44,616 nucleotides of DNA from an uncultured Clostridia bacterium (lineage in GTDB: Bacteria > Bacillota > Clostridia > TANB77 > CAG-508), in NCBI GenBank assembly GCA_944393385.1, contig CALYAA010000017.1, forward strand, positions 1 to 44,616, read 5' to 3'. This document shows positions 1-8,153 of this stretch, in pieces (within the stretch, counting starts at the first letter, position 1; every line of letters starts with the position of its first letter). The notes beneath the pieces were generated by a model. The model had not been told where the DNA came from, searched no databases, and was given only the letters and a program-made list of their open reading frames with translations. A program made the translations under genes and the position numbers.

Positions 1-75
1 TTTGGTCCGTTCGACTTGCATGTCTTATGTGCGCCGCCAGCGTTTATCCTGAGCCAGGATCAAACTCTCATTAAA
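1..75 (-). rRNA. rrs: 16S ribosomal RNA, 5' end only (partial)
   Basis: The reverse complement carries the universal 16S start signature (AGAGTTTGATCCTGGCTCAG) followed by the conserved GCTGGCGGCG and ACATGCAAGTCGAACGG blocks. Only about the first 70 nt of the gene lie in the window; the rest of the rRNA operon continues past position 1. The exact mature 5' end near 75 is estimated by analogy with other bacteria. The gene is read leftward from the promoter at 245-273. Confidence 0.97.
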
Positions 76-244
76 AATTTATTTTTTTTAAGTTTTTTCA
101 AGCTCTTCTTTTTTTTACTTTTTTGATTTACTTTTTTGGTACTTTTTTATTCCTAAAAAATTACCGTTTGGTTTTTTCTCTAAAGGATTCATTGTTTACT
201 TTTCAATGTACTTTGTTTGTTCTAATTTATATAGAACGATTCTC

Positions 245-273
245 ATTTTAGCATACCTTTTTTTAATTGTCAA
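245..273 (-). promoter_or_regulatory. rRNA operon promoter
   Basis: On the minus strand there is a perfect -35 TTGACA (268-273), a 17-nt spacer and a -10 TAAAAT (245-250) preceded by TGC, an extended -10. It lies about 170 nt upstream of the 16S 5' end, as expected for an rRNA leader. The leader (about 76-238) contains a short CATTG/CAATG dyad near 190-206 that could form part of a processing stem. Confidence 0.85.
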
Positions 274-573
274 TACTTTTTTGAAAAATATTTTAAATAT
301 TTTTTTGCCTTATTTTTGGGCAAAATAAAAAACTAGTAATTTGTTGTTTTTTCTTCTATTTTGTTATTACTTTATACTAATTTCTTGTGTATTATTTTTA
401 AATATTTTTTCTGTTGCTTGGTACGTTTTTTATATTAACACAAGTTGTCGTATTTTGTCAATACTTTTTTTAATTTTTTTATTGTTTTCAAAAAAATTCC
501 TAATTAAAAATAAAATTGAAATAACCAAACTAAAAATTATTTTGTAGAAACAAATTATTTTCACTTGTATTAG

Positions 574-667
574 TTCTATAATAAATATTGGAAATGTTTA
601 ATAAAACTATTTCAACCTTATCTTGCTTCTGTAATAAATATTGGAATAGCTAATAAATTTACTTCAA
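574..667. repeat. Two imperfect tandem copies of a ~42-nt AT-rich repeat
   Basis: Copies start at 574 and 627 (period about 53 nt) and share the core TAATAAATATTGGAA and the ending TTCAA. They lie in the 620-nt gene-free stretch between the rRNA promoter and the topA terminator. I see no gene, RNA or clear promoter in the rest of that stretch apart from a small dyad at 756-770. Confidence 0.5.
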
Positions 668-846
668 TATTTTTTTGATAATTACTATAGCACTTATCTT
701 AAATACCTGACGATATGTAATTATTACAAAACCCTTAAAGTAAGTAATGATAAGTACACAATAATTGTGTCAAAAATTTATTAAGTCTAAAAGATATGTA
801 ACAAAAAAATATTAAAATTTGAAATTATAAGATTAAAATTTATATA

Positions 847-881
847 TTTAATCCCACATAAATAATTTATGTGGAATTAAA
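847..881 (-). terminator. Rho-independent terminator of topA
   Basis: A stem pairs 847-863 with 865-881 (one G-U wobble on the minus strand). It starts 15 nt past the topA stop codon and is followed on the minus strand by AT-rich sequence. The U-run is weak, so efficiency is uncertain. Confidence 0.6.
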
Positions 882-895
882 TATTATTTGAATTT

Positions 896-2869
896 TTATT
901 CTTTCTTTGGTTTGTTCCAAGATATATAATCACATGATTTTGGATTATTTTCACATATATAATATTTTCTTTTATTTTTAGCTTTTCTAACTTGTATAGT
1001 TCCTCCACACTTTGGGCAAGGTATATCAATTGTTTCCACAATAGGCTTAGTATTTTTACATTCAGGATAGCCAGGACAAGCTAAAAACTTTCCATATCTT
1101 CCATATTTATAAACCATCATTCTTCCACATTTATCACATGGTATATTAGAAACTTCTTCTGTAAGCTCTACATGCTCTAATTGCTTTTCGACTCTCTCAA
1201 CATTTTCTTCAAATGGTCCATAGAAATCTCTTATCATCTTTTTCCAATCTTCTTTTCCTTCTGCAATATTATCAAATTGATTTTCTACATTTGCTGTAAA
1301 TTCTATATCCATTATATTTGCAAAATTTTCTTTTAATAATTTATTAACAATTTTTCCGAGTTCTGTTGGTATAAGTTGTTTTTGTTCTTTTTCTATATAT
1401 CTTCTTTCTAATATAGTTGTAATTGTTGGAGAATATGTACTTGGCCTTCCAATTCCTTTTTCTTCAAGTGTTTTTACAAGACTTGCTTCTGTATATCTTG
1501 GTGGTGGTTCTGTAAAACTCTGTTTTGGTTCAATTTTTTCTAGTTTTAGTTCTTGTTTTATACTCAGTTCTGGTATACTTGTTGTCTCTTCTTCTTTTTC
1601 ATCTGTTCCTTCTACATATAAAGTCATAAAACCTTTAAATTTTAAATTTTGTCCACTTGCTTTAAATTTATATTCATTTGCATCAATTGTAACAGACATA
1701 GTATCATAAATTGCAGAAGCCATTTGGCTAGCTATAAACCTATTATATATTAATTTATATAATTTATATTGATCTTTTGTTAATGCATCTTTTATTTTGT
1801 CTGGTTCTAAGTCAGCATATGTTGGTCTTATACCTTCATGAGCATCTTGGGCTTCTTTATTTGTTTTATAATATCTATTTTCATAATAATTTTCTCCATA
1901 TGTGCCTACAATATGTGCTTTAGCTGCTGCTCTTGCCTCTTCAGAAATTCTTGTAGAATCTGTTCTCATATATGTAATAAGTCCAATTGTTCCTCTTTCT
2001 GGTATTTTTACACCTTCATATAGTCCTTGTGCAATAGACATTGTCTTTTTTAAAGTAAAGCCTAATTTTCTTGATGCTTCTTGTTGCATTGTACTTGTTG
2101 TAAAAGGTGGTGCTGGGGTTCTTTTCTTTTCTCCTTTTTTTACATCTTCTACAATATATTTGGTATTTTTTATATTTTTTAATATCTCATCAGCTTCTTC
2201 TTTATTGTGAATTTCTTGTTTTTTACCATTTTTTCCATAAAATTTGGCTTCAAATGATTTTTTAGATTTTTCATCTAAAAGATTTACATAAATATTCCAA
2301 TACTCTTGAGGAATAAAATTTTCAATTTCTTCTTCTCTGTCTACTATTAATTCAACAGCAACAGATTGAACTCTACCAGCAGATAATCCTCTTCTAACTT
2401 TCTTCCATAATACCGGACTAATTTTATAACCTACAATTCTATCTAAAACTCTTCTGGCTTGTTGTGCATCTACTAAATTTAAATCTATATTTCTTGGTTC
2501 TTTCATTGCTTTTTGTACTGCATTTTTTGTTATTTCATTAAATGTAACTCTTGTAATTTGATTATTTTCTTGATTTAATATATTTGCTAGATGCCAAGCA
2601 ATTGCTTCTCCTTCACGATCAGGGTCAGTTGCTAAATAGACCTTTTTTGAATTTTTGGCACTTTTCTTTAATTCTTTTATTAAATCACCTTTTCCTCTAA
2701 TATTTATATATTCTGGTTCAAAATTATGTTCTACATCTATTCCTAATTTAGATTTTGGTAAGTCTCGAATATGTCCCATTGATGCTATAACTTTAGTATT
2801 TCCACCTAAAAACTTTTTTATTGTATTTGCTTTTGCAGGTGATTCAACTATTATTAGTTTATCTGTCAT
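896..2869 (-). CDS. topA: DNA topoisomerase I
   Basis: Type IA topoisomerase that relaxes negatively supercoiled DNA through a 5'-phosphotyrosine intermediate. The 657-residue protein opens with a Toprim domain (IVESPAKA at about 7-14; acidic DPDREGEA at 82-89). The catalytic tyrosine is Y300 in GLITYMRTDSTR. At the C-terminus are two four-cysteine zinc modules (CDKCG...CPGYPEC and CPKCGG...CENNPKSC), one or two fewer than in the E. coli enzyme but usual for Firmicutes. The start has an AAGGGG ribosome site. It is transcribed toward the rRNA operon and ends in its own hairpin. Function is essentially certain. Confidence 0.98.
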   Translation of the reverse strand: MTDKLIIVESPAKANTIKKFLGGNTKVIASMGHIRDLPKSKLGIDVEHNFEPEYINIRGKGDLIKELKKSAKNSKKVYLATDPDREGEAIAWHLANILNQENNQITRVTFNEITKNAVQKAMKEPRNIDLNLVDAQQARRVLDRIVGYKISPVLWKKVRRGLSAGRVQSVAVELIVDREEEIENFIPQEYWNIYVNLLDEKSKKSFEAKFYGKNGKKQEIHNKEEADEILKNIKNTKYIVEDVKKGEKKRTPAPPFTTSTMQQEASRKLGFTLKKTMSIAQGLYEGVKIPERGTIGLITYMRTDSTRISEEARAAAKAHIVGTYGENYYENRYYKTNKEAQDAHEGIRPTYADLEPDKIKDALTKDQYKLYKLIYNRFIASQMASAIYDTMSVTIDANEYKFKASGQNLKFKGFMTLYVEGTDEKEEETTSIPELSIKQELKLEKIEPKQSFTEPPPRYTEASLVKTLEEKGIGRPSTYSPTITTILERRYIEKEQKQLIPTELGKIVNKLLKENFANIMDIEFTANVENQFDNIAEGKEDWKKMIRDFYGPFEENVERVEKQLEHVELTEEVSNIPCDKCGRMMVYKYGRYGKFLACPGYPECKNTKPIVETIDIPCPKCGGTIQVRKAKNKRKYYICENNPKSCDYISWNKPKKE

Positions 2870-3077
2870 ATTCCATTCCCCTTTCTAAATCTTATTCAAA
2901 AATTTGTAAATCTTTTTATTACTTTGGTATTGTAACTTATTTTTTTGTATTTTACAAGTATTTTTTTTAATTACTTTAAAATTTATATAAATTTGCTTTT
3001 TCTCATTCGAATAGGTTTTACATATTTCAATTTACTTTTTATTTTTTAGGCTCTTTAAAAGGCATAGGATTAAAGAC

Positions 3078-3413
3078 CTATACCTTTATATTGTAAGCTG
3101 AATTTATATCTTCTTGAATTTCTTTTACTATTTCTTCAAGACTAACAGGTGTTACTTCGTTTCTTTTTATTTGTTCTAAAATCTGTTCTATTTGTTTTTC
3201 GTCATTGGTTATGTGTTCAACTTTGCTTTGTTCAATTCCAATTTTATCTCTATACTCAGTTTTAACAGCTTGTATTCCAAATATTGATTCATTACTTTTT
3301 GTTGTTTCTTTCTCACTTATTATCTTATAATATTCAACTTTTATTGGATACTCTATTCCAGCATCTTTTAACTCTTTTTTGCTAATAAATATGCTTCCAT
3401 AAAAGCTTTTCAT
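3078..3413 (-). CDS. DUF6514-like small protein
   Basis: A 111-residue soluble protein preceded by a strong AGGAGG site 5 nt from the ATG. The sequence has no signal peptide or membrane segment. It has a beta-rich first half (short strands around KVEYYKI and IFGIQAVKTEY) and an acidic helical C-terminal half containing KRNEVTPVSLEEIV, a pattern I associate with the DUF6514 family of Clostridia. No biochemical role is known. It lies alone between topA and a membrane-protein gene on the same strand, with 208 nt to topA, so it is probably its own transcription unit. Confidence 0.7.
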   Translation of the reverse strand: MKSFYGSIFISKKELKDAGIEYPIKVEYYKIISEKETTKSNESIFGIQAVKTEYRDKIGIEQSKVEHITNDEKQIEQILEQIKRNEVTPVSLEEIVKEIQEDINSAYNIKV

Positions 3414-3589
3414 TTCATCCTCCTTTCTCTTTTGTACAAAAATTCCTTGATTTCCATTTTTTTGAAATTCTTTTTAACTATATTACTTTATTTAAAAAAA
3501 TGCAAGTATTTTTTGTAAAATTTTTTAAATTTTTATTTTTTTAATGTCATTTTTTTACAAAAAATAACATTAAAAGTATGATATAATTA

Positions 3590-3739
3590 ATATATACATA
3601 TGTCATATGAAAATTTATATTTCATTACATATAGAATCAGCTGATTTCTTTGTTTCTTATCAGTAATTTTGATATTCTTTCCAAATTAATAATATTGCAA
3701 TATTAAAAGGCACAAAAATTATAATGTGCCTTTTCTTTT
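3590..3739 (+). ncRNA. Possible small RNA in a 326-nt intergenic gap
   Basis: On the plus strand a -35-like TTTACA (3554-3559), a 17-nt spacer and a -10-like TATGAT (3577-3582) are followed about 125 nt later by a GC-containing hairpin with a T-run (3705-3740). Between them is a 12-bp palindrome, AATCAGCTGATT (3635-3646). No ORF with a ribosome site is visible. A promoter followed by a terminator with no reading frame fits a small RNA of about 150 nt, but in DNA this AT-rich promoter-like hexamers arise by chance, so this is only a candidate. Confidence 0.22.
3705..3739. terminator. Bidirectional hairpin terminator
   Basis: AAAAGGCACA (3705-3714) pairs perfectly with TGTGCCTTTT (3725-3734), with a 10-nt loop. 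A T-run follows on the plus strand, and a weaker one (TTTTAATATT) on the minus strand. It sits immediately beyond the stop codon of the minus-strand gene at 3740. Confidence 0.75.
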
Positions 3740-4276
3740 TTAATCTATACGTTTAGGTTCAAGTCCAAATGTTCCAAAAATGGGATCTTCGAATAACGGA
3801 ATAATTGGTGGGTAAAATGTAAAAACAATAAATAACATTAATATTAATATTATTAATATTATAGAAGGAATTTCTGCTTTAAATTGGTTTTCTATTTTAA
3901 AAATCTTAAATGTTACATATTCTCCTAAAATAATTCCAATAATAAATGAACATATATCTAAAATAGCTATATTTTTTCCTATGATACCAGTATATGTATA
4001 AAAAAATATTAAAACAAATGAAATTGCAGTTACAATTCCAACAACTTGACTTAACCAATAATTCTTGCTTTGTTTTTTTACTGTCATAACTCCTATTAAT
4101 GCCATTAACATCATTGGAAAAGCCAGTAATTTTAAATGTTCCCAAACACTTTCATTTACTGCACTAAATAATCCTACTATTGGATTATAATTTGACATTT
4201 CATATGTAAAATGTAAAATTGTTCCTAATATTAAACAAATAATAGTTACGATAATTTGCCATTTCTTTAAATTCAT
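3740..4276 (-). CDS. DUF6512-like integral membrane protein
   Basis: A 178-residue protein with five predicted membrane segments (about 7-25, 48-66, 75-97, 104-125, 140-160). The early motif NPIVGLFSAVNESVWEHLKLL, between the first two helices, is characteristic of the DUF6512 family in Clostridia. No function is known; the conserved E/H in NESVWEH could be functional, but that is inference. The ribosome site AAAGGA lies 9-10 nt upstream of the ATG. It is downstream of, and on the same strand as, the sensor kinase gene, separated by 132 nt. Confidence 0.72.
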   Translation of the reverse strand: MNLKKWQIIVTIICLILGTILHFTYEMSNYNPIVGLFSAVNESVWEHLKLLAFPMMLMALIGVMTVKKQSKNYWLSQVVGIVTAISFVLIFFYTYTGIIGKNIAILDICSFIIGIILGEYVTFKIFKIENQFKAEIPSIILIILILMLFIVFTFYPPIIPLFEDPIFGTFGLEPKRID

Positions 4277-4408
4277 ATATTTAAACTTTCCTTTCTGGTA
4301 AAATATTGTGTATGATTGTGTATTAACACTTTACACATATAACCAAATTATTTATATTTAAATATATGTATTTAAATAACTAATATTAATCTTTTGCCAT
4401 GTTTTATT

Positions 4409-5854
4409 TTAATTTTTTACATTTTGTTTATATGATTCTATCTTAAAATTATTTTCTCCATCAAATTTTATTATTACAATTTTTGTATAATTTGCTTTAC
4501 TTGGTTTTGCAAGTTCTTTTATTATTAAACTAGCGCTATATTTCTTTAAAGTATCAAAAGTATTCATAAATCCAAATCCTGTTCCACCATCTTCTGCATG
4601 TGTAGTACACGGTCTTTTACCTAAGTTTGCAAGTGTTTCTTCCTCAAATTCTATTCCACTATCATATATGTATAAACTATAGAAATTATCAATTTTACCT
4701 AGTCTAACAAGTATACTTCTATATTCATTATCGGAATGATTTATTGCTATAATTGCATCTTTAACATGGTCTGCTATTAAGATTTCTAAATCTTCTTTTG
4801 ATATATAATGGTTTGTCATATAAAAAATATTTCCTATTATTTGTAGTTCAAATTCAATTTTATTTTTTATACATTCTTCTTGCATTAATTCTAACATATT
4901 ATCTATATTGGATATTTCTGTTTTCTTTAATGAAACATTGACTTTCTCTTTGTGTATTTCTTTTGATATGTTTTCCAGGCTTTCTTTTATTTCATTCATT
5001 TCTATTGGAGTTATTTCGTTTGAAATTTCAGTGTTCATTAATAACTTGTTTATTTTATGTTCTAATGCTTTTTGTTTATGTGATAATGTATGATTTATCT
5101 TATTAATTTCTATATTTTCTTTTTCTAACTCTTTATAGTTTCTATTTGATTCATCTAATTCTGCATTTAATCTATCTAATTCTTTCATTAATAATCTATG
5201 TTTGTAATATAATTGAAATGATTTTGAAATTGTAATAAACATGATTATTGAAATCAGAATGATGGCTATAAAAGTATTATTTAATTTTGTTATATTTATA
5301 TTTGTTAAAAATGTAACAAAAAATATAATTACTACACTTATATTTAAAATAATATTGTCTGCATTTCCATTTTTTATATTTTCTTGAATAAATCCAAAAC
5401 CATTTTTAAACTTTTTTTGTGAAATAAATATACTTATTATGAAAATGTATATAACTAATATTATTATTATATTACTAGTGTCATTTTTTAGTTTAAAACC
5501 ATTTGGAATACCACTTATAATTAATGCCATGAAAAACAACATATAATTTATTCCTAGCGATATTAAATTAACTATAGTAGCGTACCCAAAATTAATTTTA
5601 TCAATTTCACATAGAACAATTGTTAAAGACAGGATAGTATACACTGAATAATAAAATTTATCGGATTTTGTCTCAATAAAAATCCCTATAATAGATACTA
5701 TACCAATTAAAATAATTTCATATATAAGCTTTTTTATTCCATTATTCGAAAAATATCTTTGTTTTATTATTTTAGATGATGTAATTATTGTAAAAAAATT
5801 AATTACTAAAGTTTTTACTATTATAAATAGATTTTGATAATATTCTTCCCACAT
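4409..5854 (-). CDS. GHKL-type sensor histidine kinase (AgrC-like layout)
   Basis: A 481-residue membrane kinase. The first ~205 residues form about six transmembrane helices. A long charged coiled coil follows (~210-290) with candidate phosphoacceptor histidines in INHTLSHKQKALEHK, then a HATPase domain at the C-terminus. The nucleotide-binding boxes are visible as IADHVKDAII (N box), YDSGIEF (G1) and GGTGFGF (G2). The N box has Asp where most kinases have the second Asn (KDAI instead of DNAI), so catalysis may be altered or this may be a subfamily trait. Polytopic kinases of this layout commonly sense peptides. It has its own promoter (5879-5907), a 17-codon peptide gene lies just upstream, and a Spo0A-like regulator follows upstream of that. 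Ligand and partner are inferred. Confidence 0.85.
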   Translation of the reverse strand: MWEEYYQNLFIIVKTLVINFFTIITSSKIIKQRYFSNNGIKKLIYEIILIGIVSIIGIFIETKSDKFYYSVYTILSLTIVLCEIDKINFGYATIVNLISLGINYMLFFMALIISGIPNGFKLKNDTSNIIIILVIYIFIISIFISQKKFKNGFGFIQENIKNGNADNIILNISVVIIFFVTFLTNINITKLNNTFIAIILISIIMFITISKSFQLYYKHRLLMKELDRLNAELDESNRNYKELEKENIEINKINHTLSHKQKALEHKINKLLMNTEISNEITPIEMNEIKESLENISKEIHKEKVNVSLKKTEISNIDNMLELMQEECIKNKIEFELQIIGNIFYMTNHYISKEDLEILIADHVKDAIIAINHSDNEYRSILVRLGKIDNFYSLYIYDSGIEFEEETLANLGKRPCTTHAEDGGTGFGFMNTFDTLKKYSASLIIKELAKPSKANYTKIVIIKFDGENNFKIESYKQNVKN

Positions 5855-5878
5855 AAGTTCCTTTCTCCTACTTAAAAT

Positions 5879-5907
5879 ATTATATACAAAAATAAAAAGA
5901 TAATCAA
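5879..5907 (-). promoter_or_regulatory. Promoter of the GHKL kinase gene
   Basis: Minus-strand -35 TTGATT (5902-5907), 17-nt spacer, perfect -10 TATAAT (5879-5884). The kinase ATG is 25 nt downstream of the -10 with an AGGAGAAAGGA ribosome site between them. Confidence 0.75.
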
Positions 5908-5970
5908 TATAAGCTATTTACTTATTTGACCATCTTTAATTTTTAAAAATATTTGATTTATATTTAAGAG

Positions 5971-6024
5971 TTATAATCCCATTAAATACATTACATAATA
6001 AACCATTCTATCAAACCAATCCAT
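5971..6024 (-). CDS. 17-residue peptide, candidate signal peptide or modulin
   Basis: The reading frame encodes MDWFDRMVYYVMYLMGL and stops at TAA. It is preceded by AGGAGGTG (6032-6039), a perfect eight-base match to the anti-Shine-Dalgarno sequence, with an optimal 7-nt spacer to the ATG. The peptide is hydrophobic with charges only near its N-terminus (D2, D5, R6), suggesting a membrane-active or short amphipathic helix. It has no Cys and no leader, so it is not a classical AgrD thiolactone precursor. A plausible promoter (TTCAAA, 17 nt, TATTAT) lies about 110-140 nt upstream. It sits between the polytopic kinase gene and the Spo0A-like regulator. The role is unproven; the ribosome site is the main reason to call it translated. 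Confidence 0.6.
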   Translation of the reverse strand: MDWFDRMVYYVMYLMGL

Positions 6025-6151
6025 ACTTCAACACCTCCTTTGAAATATCGCTCATTACATTTTGTATTTTCTGTAATAAGAATATCATCGAAAGTGTTGA
6101 TATGACTGGGTTTGCATAATAAACTTAAATAGTATATTTTTGAATTTTATA

Positions 6152-6204
6152 AAAAAAAATAGGATTTAATATTAAAAAATGTCAAATTCTTAATATTAAA
6201 TCCT
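6152..6204 (-). terminator. Terminator of the Spo0A-like regulator gene
   Basis: A perfect 15-bp stem (6161-6175 with 6190-6204) and a nine-base T-run on the minus strand. It lies about 160 nt past the regulator's stop and separates that gene from the peptide and kinase unit. A T-run on the plus side too (TTTTTAT) means it could act in both directions. Confidence 0.75.
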
Positions 6205-6363
6205 TTTTATAATATTTTCTATTTAATTTTAATTATTACATTTACAAATTTTTAAATACTAAATAAGTAAATTTTAACTATTCAAAAAATTTGCACTAAG
6301 TTTTATAATTAAAATATTTGTATTATATAAATTTATGATTTAGCAAATTATGTATTTATATTT

Positions 6364-7152
6364 TTAAAGTAATTTTTTTATTTTATCTCTATAATAACAA
6401 GTAAACTCACCTGGAGTTGGTATACCTGTATTGACGTTAATTTTTGCTGTATAATTTTCTTCCAAATCTTCAATTGCTGTTGCTCTCCATGCATGATTAA
6501 TTGCATTTTGCATACCAGTTGAAATAGTATTTCCAGATTTTTTATAAATTTTAGTCAAATATTGATTTACACTTATTTCACTATTTGGATTTACTATCAT
6601 ATAATAAATTGCATCATGTAAATATTTTCTTCCTACCATTTTAGGACTAATACCAACTAATTCTAGTTCTTTATAAATACAATCAGACAAATTATTTTCT
6701 TTTTCTTCTAATTCTTCTTCAATTGATTTTTGTTTAATCTCAGAAAAATCTTGTCTTAAAATAATAAAATTGTTTAAAACATTTTCATAAGAAAAGTTAG
6801 GTTGTCCTTTATATAAAATTAATTCTACTCCATCCCTATGAAGTTTGTCATAAGTTCTTTTTGAATTGATATGTGTTGTAACAATAACAATTGGTTCATA
6901 ATTTAGATTTAACTTTTTCAACTTTGACATGAAACCAAAAGAGTCAGCATTACCTGAACTACTATTATTTAATTCTAAATCTAAAATTATACCTTCTGGA
7001 TGTTTTTCTTTAATTATTTTCAAACCTTTTACATCAGAATCCGTAATAGCTACTATTTCTACATCATCTCTGTTTTTAGAACATTCTTTTATTTTGTTAC
7101 AATCATCAATATCATCTTCTATAACTATTATTTTCATAGCTTTTGTTTCCAT
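6364..7152 (-). CDS. Spo0A-like response regulator
   Basis: A 262-residue two-domain regulator. The N-terminal receiver (1-135) has the acidic pair E12-D13-D14, the phosphoacceptor D58 in GIILDLELN, a conserved Thr after VIVTT, and the Lys in LILYKG. The C-terminal domain (about 155-262) resembles the Spo0A DNA-binding domain: LELVGISPKMVGRKYLHDAI, then GMQNAINHAWRATA in the recognition-helix region, then PTPGEF near the end. It is more divergent than true Spo0A, with a serine-rich insertion after D58, so it is probably a paralogue and not the sporulation master regulator. The ribosome site is AAAAGGAGG. The likely partner is the GHKL kinase downstream; that pairing is inferred from position. 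Confidence 0.82.
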   Translation of the reverse strand: METKAMKIIVIEDDIDDCNKIKECSKNRDDVEIVAITDSDVKGLKIIKEKHPEGIILDLELNNSSSGNADSFGFMSKLKKLNLNYEPIVIVTTHINSKRTYDKLHRDGVELILYKGQPNFSYENVLNNFIILRQDFSEIKQKSIEEELEEKENNLSDCIYKELELVGISPKMVGRKYLHDAIYYMIVNPNSEISVNQYLTKIYKKSGNTISTGMQNAINHAWRATAIEDLEENYTAKINVNTGIPTPGEFTCYYRDKIKKLL

Positions 7153-7322
7153 GTTTAACCTCCTTTTATATTTTTCTATAATATACCATAAAATCCCATA
7201 AAATACTATATTTAATTACACTGTTTTCCTATTTGTGTGCTATTTTTATACATTATAATAGTAATTGTAATTTTTGATAGTTTTTTCAAATTTATACTAT
7301 CATTATTTACATATTTATAATA

Positions 7323-7416
7323 TTACGTTAGTGTTGATTGGCGTTCGATGAAAATCGACAAATCACTTCGTTCTATATTATTAGAACACCAAAAATCCAA
7401 TTTTACACTAACGTAA
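7323..7416. other. 94-nt branched inverted-repeat element
   Basis: A perfect 12-bp terminal inverted repeat (TTACGTTAGTGT at 7323-7334, ACACTAACGTAA at 7405-7416) is extended by ATTGG/CCAAT after a small bulge. It encloses two hairpins: TCGAT-GAAA-ATCGA (7345-7358, a GNRA tetraloop on the plus strand) and GTTCTA/TAGAAC (7370-7375/7382-7387). The fold is a three-way junction on either strand. It lies in the 318-nt gap upstream of the Spo0A-like gene and downstream of the GNAT terminator, and has no T-run. It could be a MITE-like element, a structured RNA or a regulatory site. The minus strand contains TTTGTCGAT, one base off a Spo0A box. Confidence 0.55.
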
Positions 7417-7443
7417 GAATCCTTAATTATATAAATTCAATTC

Positions 7444-7470
7444 AAAAAGTCGCATTAAATGCGACTTTTT
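7444..7470 (-). terminator. Terminator of the GNAT gene
   Basis: AAAAAGTCGCAT (7444-7455) pairs with ATGCGACTTTTT (7459-7470) around a 3-nt loop. It starts 2 nt past the GNAT stop codon and ends in a T-run on the minus strand. Confidence 0.85.
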
Positions 7471-7471
7471 A

Positions 7472-8023
7472 TTAGGCTATTTCTTCTTTCGTAATTGAGT
7501 AAATAATTTTATTTTCTGTTTTTCCACTTTCTACATTTATTTTTCTGCTACGTAAACATGCTTCTTTTGTCATTCCGACATTTTTTAATATAGTTTCTTT
7601 CTTTTTGGTTATTTCTTCATTTCCATCATAAAAATTTGATATTACAATATTAAATCCTTCTTCGTCTAATAAGTAATTTAATACTTTTTTTAGAGCTTCT
7701 TCCATATAATCTGACTTTCTCCATTTTGCACCAACTTCAAATTTAATTTTGCAACATTTATTTTCTCTAGACATTTCTTGTGCTTTTATAATTCCAATTA
7801 CTGATTTAGTACTTTTTTCTTCTAGTGCCCATACAAATTCTCCCATTTCATACTCTTTTATATATGAAAATAGAATTTTTTCAGTTTCTTGTATATTTCT
7901 GTGAACATTATAATCTAAGCAATCTGCTAATTCTTTTTCTGTAGCTAAATTTTCATAAACATCTTTTGCATCTTCAATTTTGAATTTTCTAATTTTTAAA
8001 TTTTTTGTTTCTAAATTTTTCAT
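7472..8023 (-). CDS. GNAT family N-acetyltransferase (RimJ/RimL-like)
   Basis: A 183-residue cytoplasmic acetyltransferase that would transfer acetyl from acetyl-CoA to an amine. The opening LETKNLKIRKFKIEDAKDVYEN is typical of the RimJ/RimL branch, as are the central strand FVWALEEKSTKSVIGII, the strand KIKFEVGAKWRKSDYMEEALKKVL (conserved 'W/Y-x-x-G/D-Y-x-x-E-A' helix) and the late motif ILKNVGMTKEACLR. The substrate cannot be told from sequence; ribosomal-protein, antibiotic and polyamine acetylation all occur in this branch. The ribosome site is AAGGAGG. It is a single-gene unit with its own terminator. Confidence 0.85.
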   Translation of the reverse strand: MKNLETKNLKIRKFKIEDAKDVYENLATEKELADCLDYNVHRNIQETEKILFSYIKEYEMGEFVWALEEKSTKSVIGIIKAQEMSRENKCCKIKFEVGAKWRKSDYMEEALKKVLNYLLDEEGFNIVISNFYDGNEEITKKKETILKNVGMTKEACLRSRKINVESGKTENKIIYSITKEEIA

Positions 8024-8153
8024 TTTTTCTTTCCTCCTTATAGTTTTTTTATTGTATCATAAAAATTTAATTTATTTCATTTTTTTCATGAAAACACTAT
8101 TTTTCGTCATGAAAAGTTTTTTATGGCAAAAAAGGAGGTTTTATGTTATTATT

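Noticed and set aside
341-547. Plus-strand ORF of 68 codons, hydrophobic
   Set aside because: Starts at TTG without a ribosome site, lies in low-complexity T-rich DNA upstream of the rRNA promoter, and has no recognisable pattern.
756-770. Perfect dyad ACACAATAATTGTGT resembling an NrdR box
   Set aside because: NrdR boxes occur in pairs near nrd genes; this single copy is between topA and the rRNA operon, far from nrdDG.
1902-2210. Plus-strand ORF of about 100 codons inside topA
   Set aside because: Antisense to a well-conserved part of topA; it exists because the topA codons are AT-rich.
6011-6088. 25-codon minus-strand frame (MIFLLQKIQ...) overlapping the 17-codon peptide
   Set aside because: No ribosome site ahead of its ATG, and the strong AGGAGGTG lies inside it and serves the shorter peptide.
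7323-7416. Hammerhead or other self-cleaving ribozyme
   Set aside because: The conserved core (CUGANGA and the paired GAAA) is not in place; the GAAA here is simply a tetraloop.
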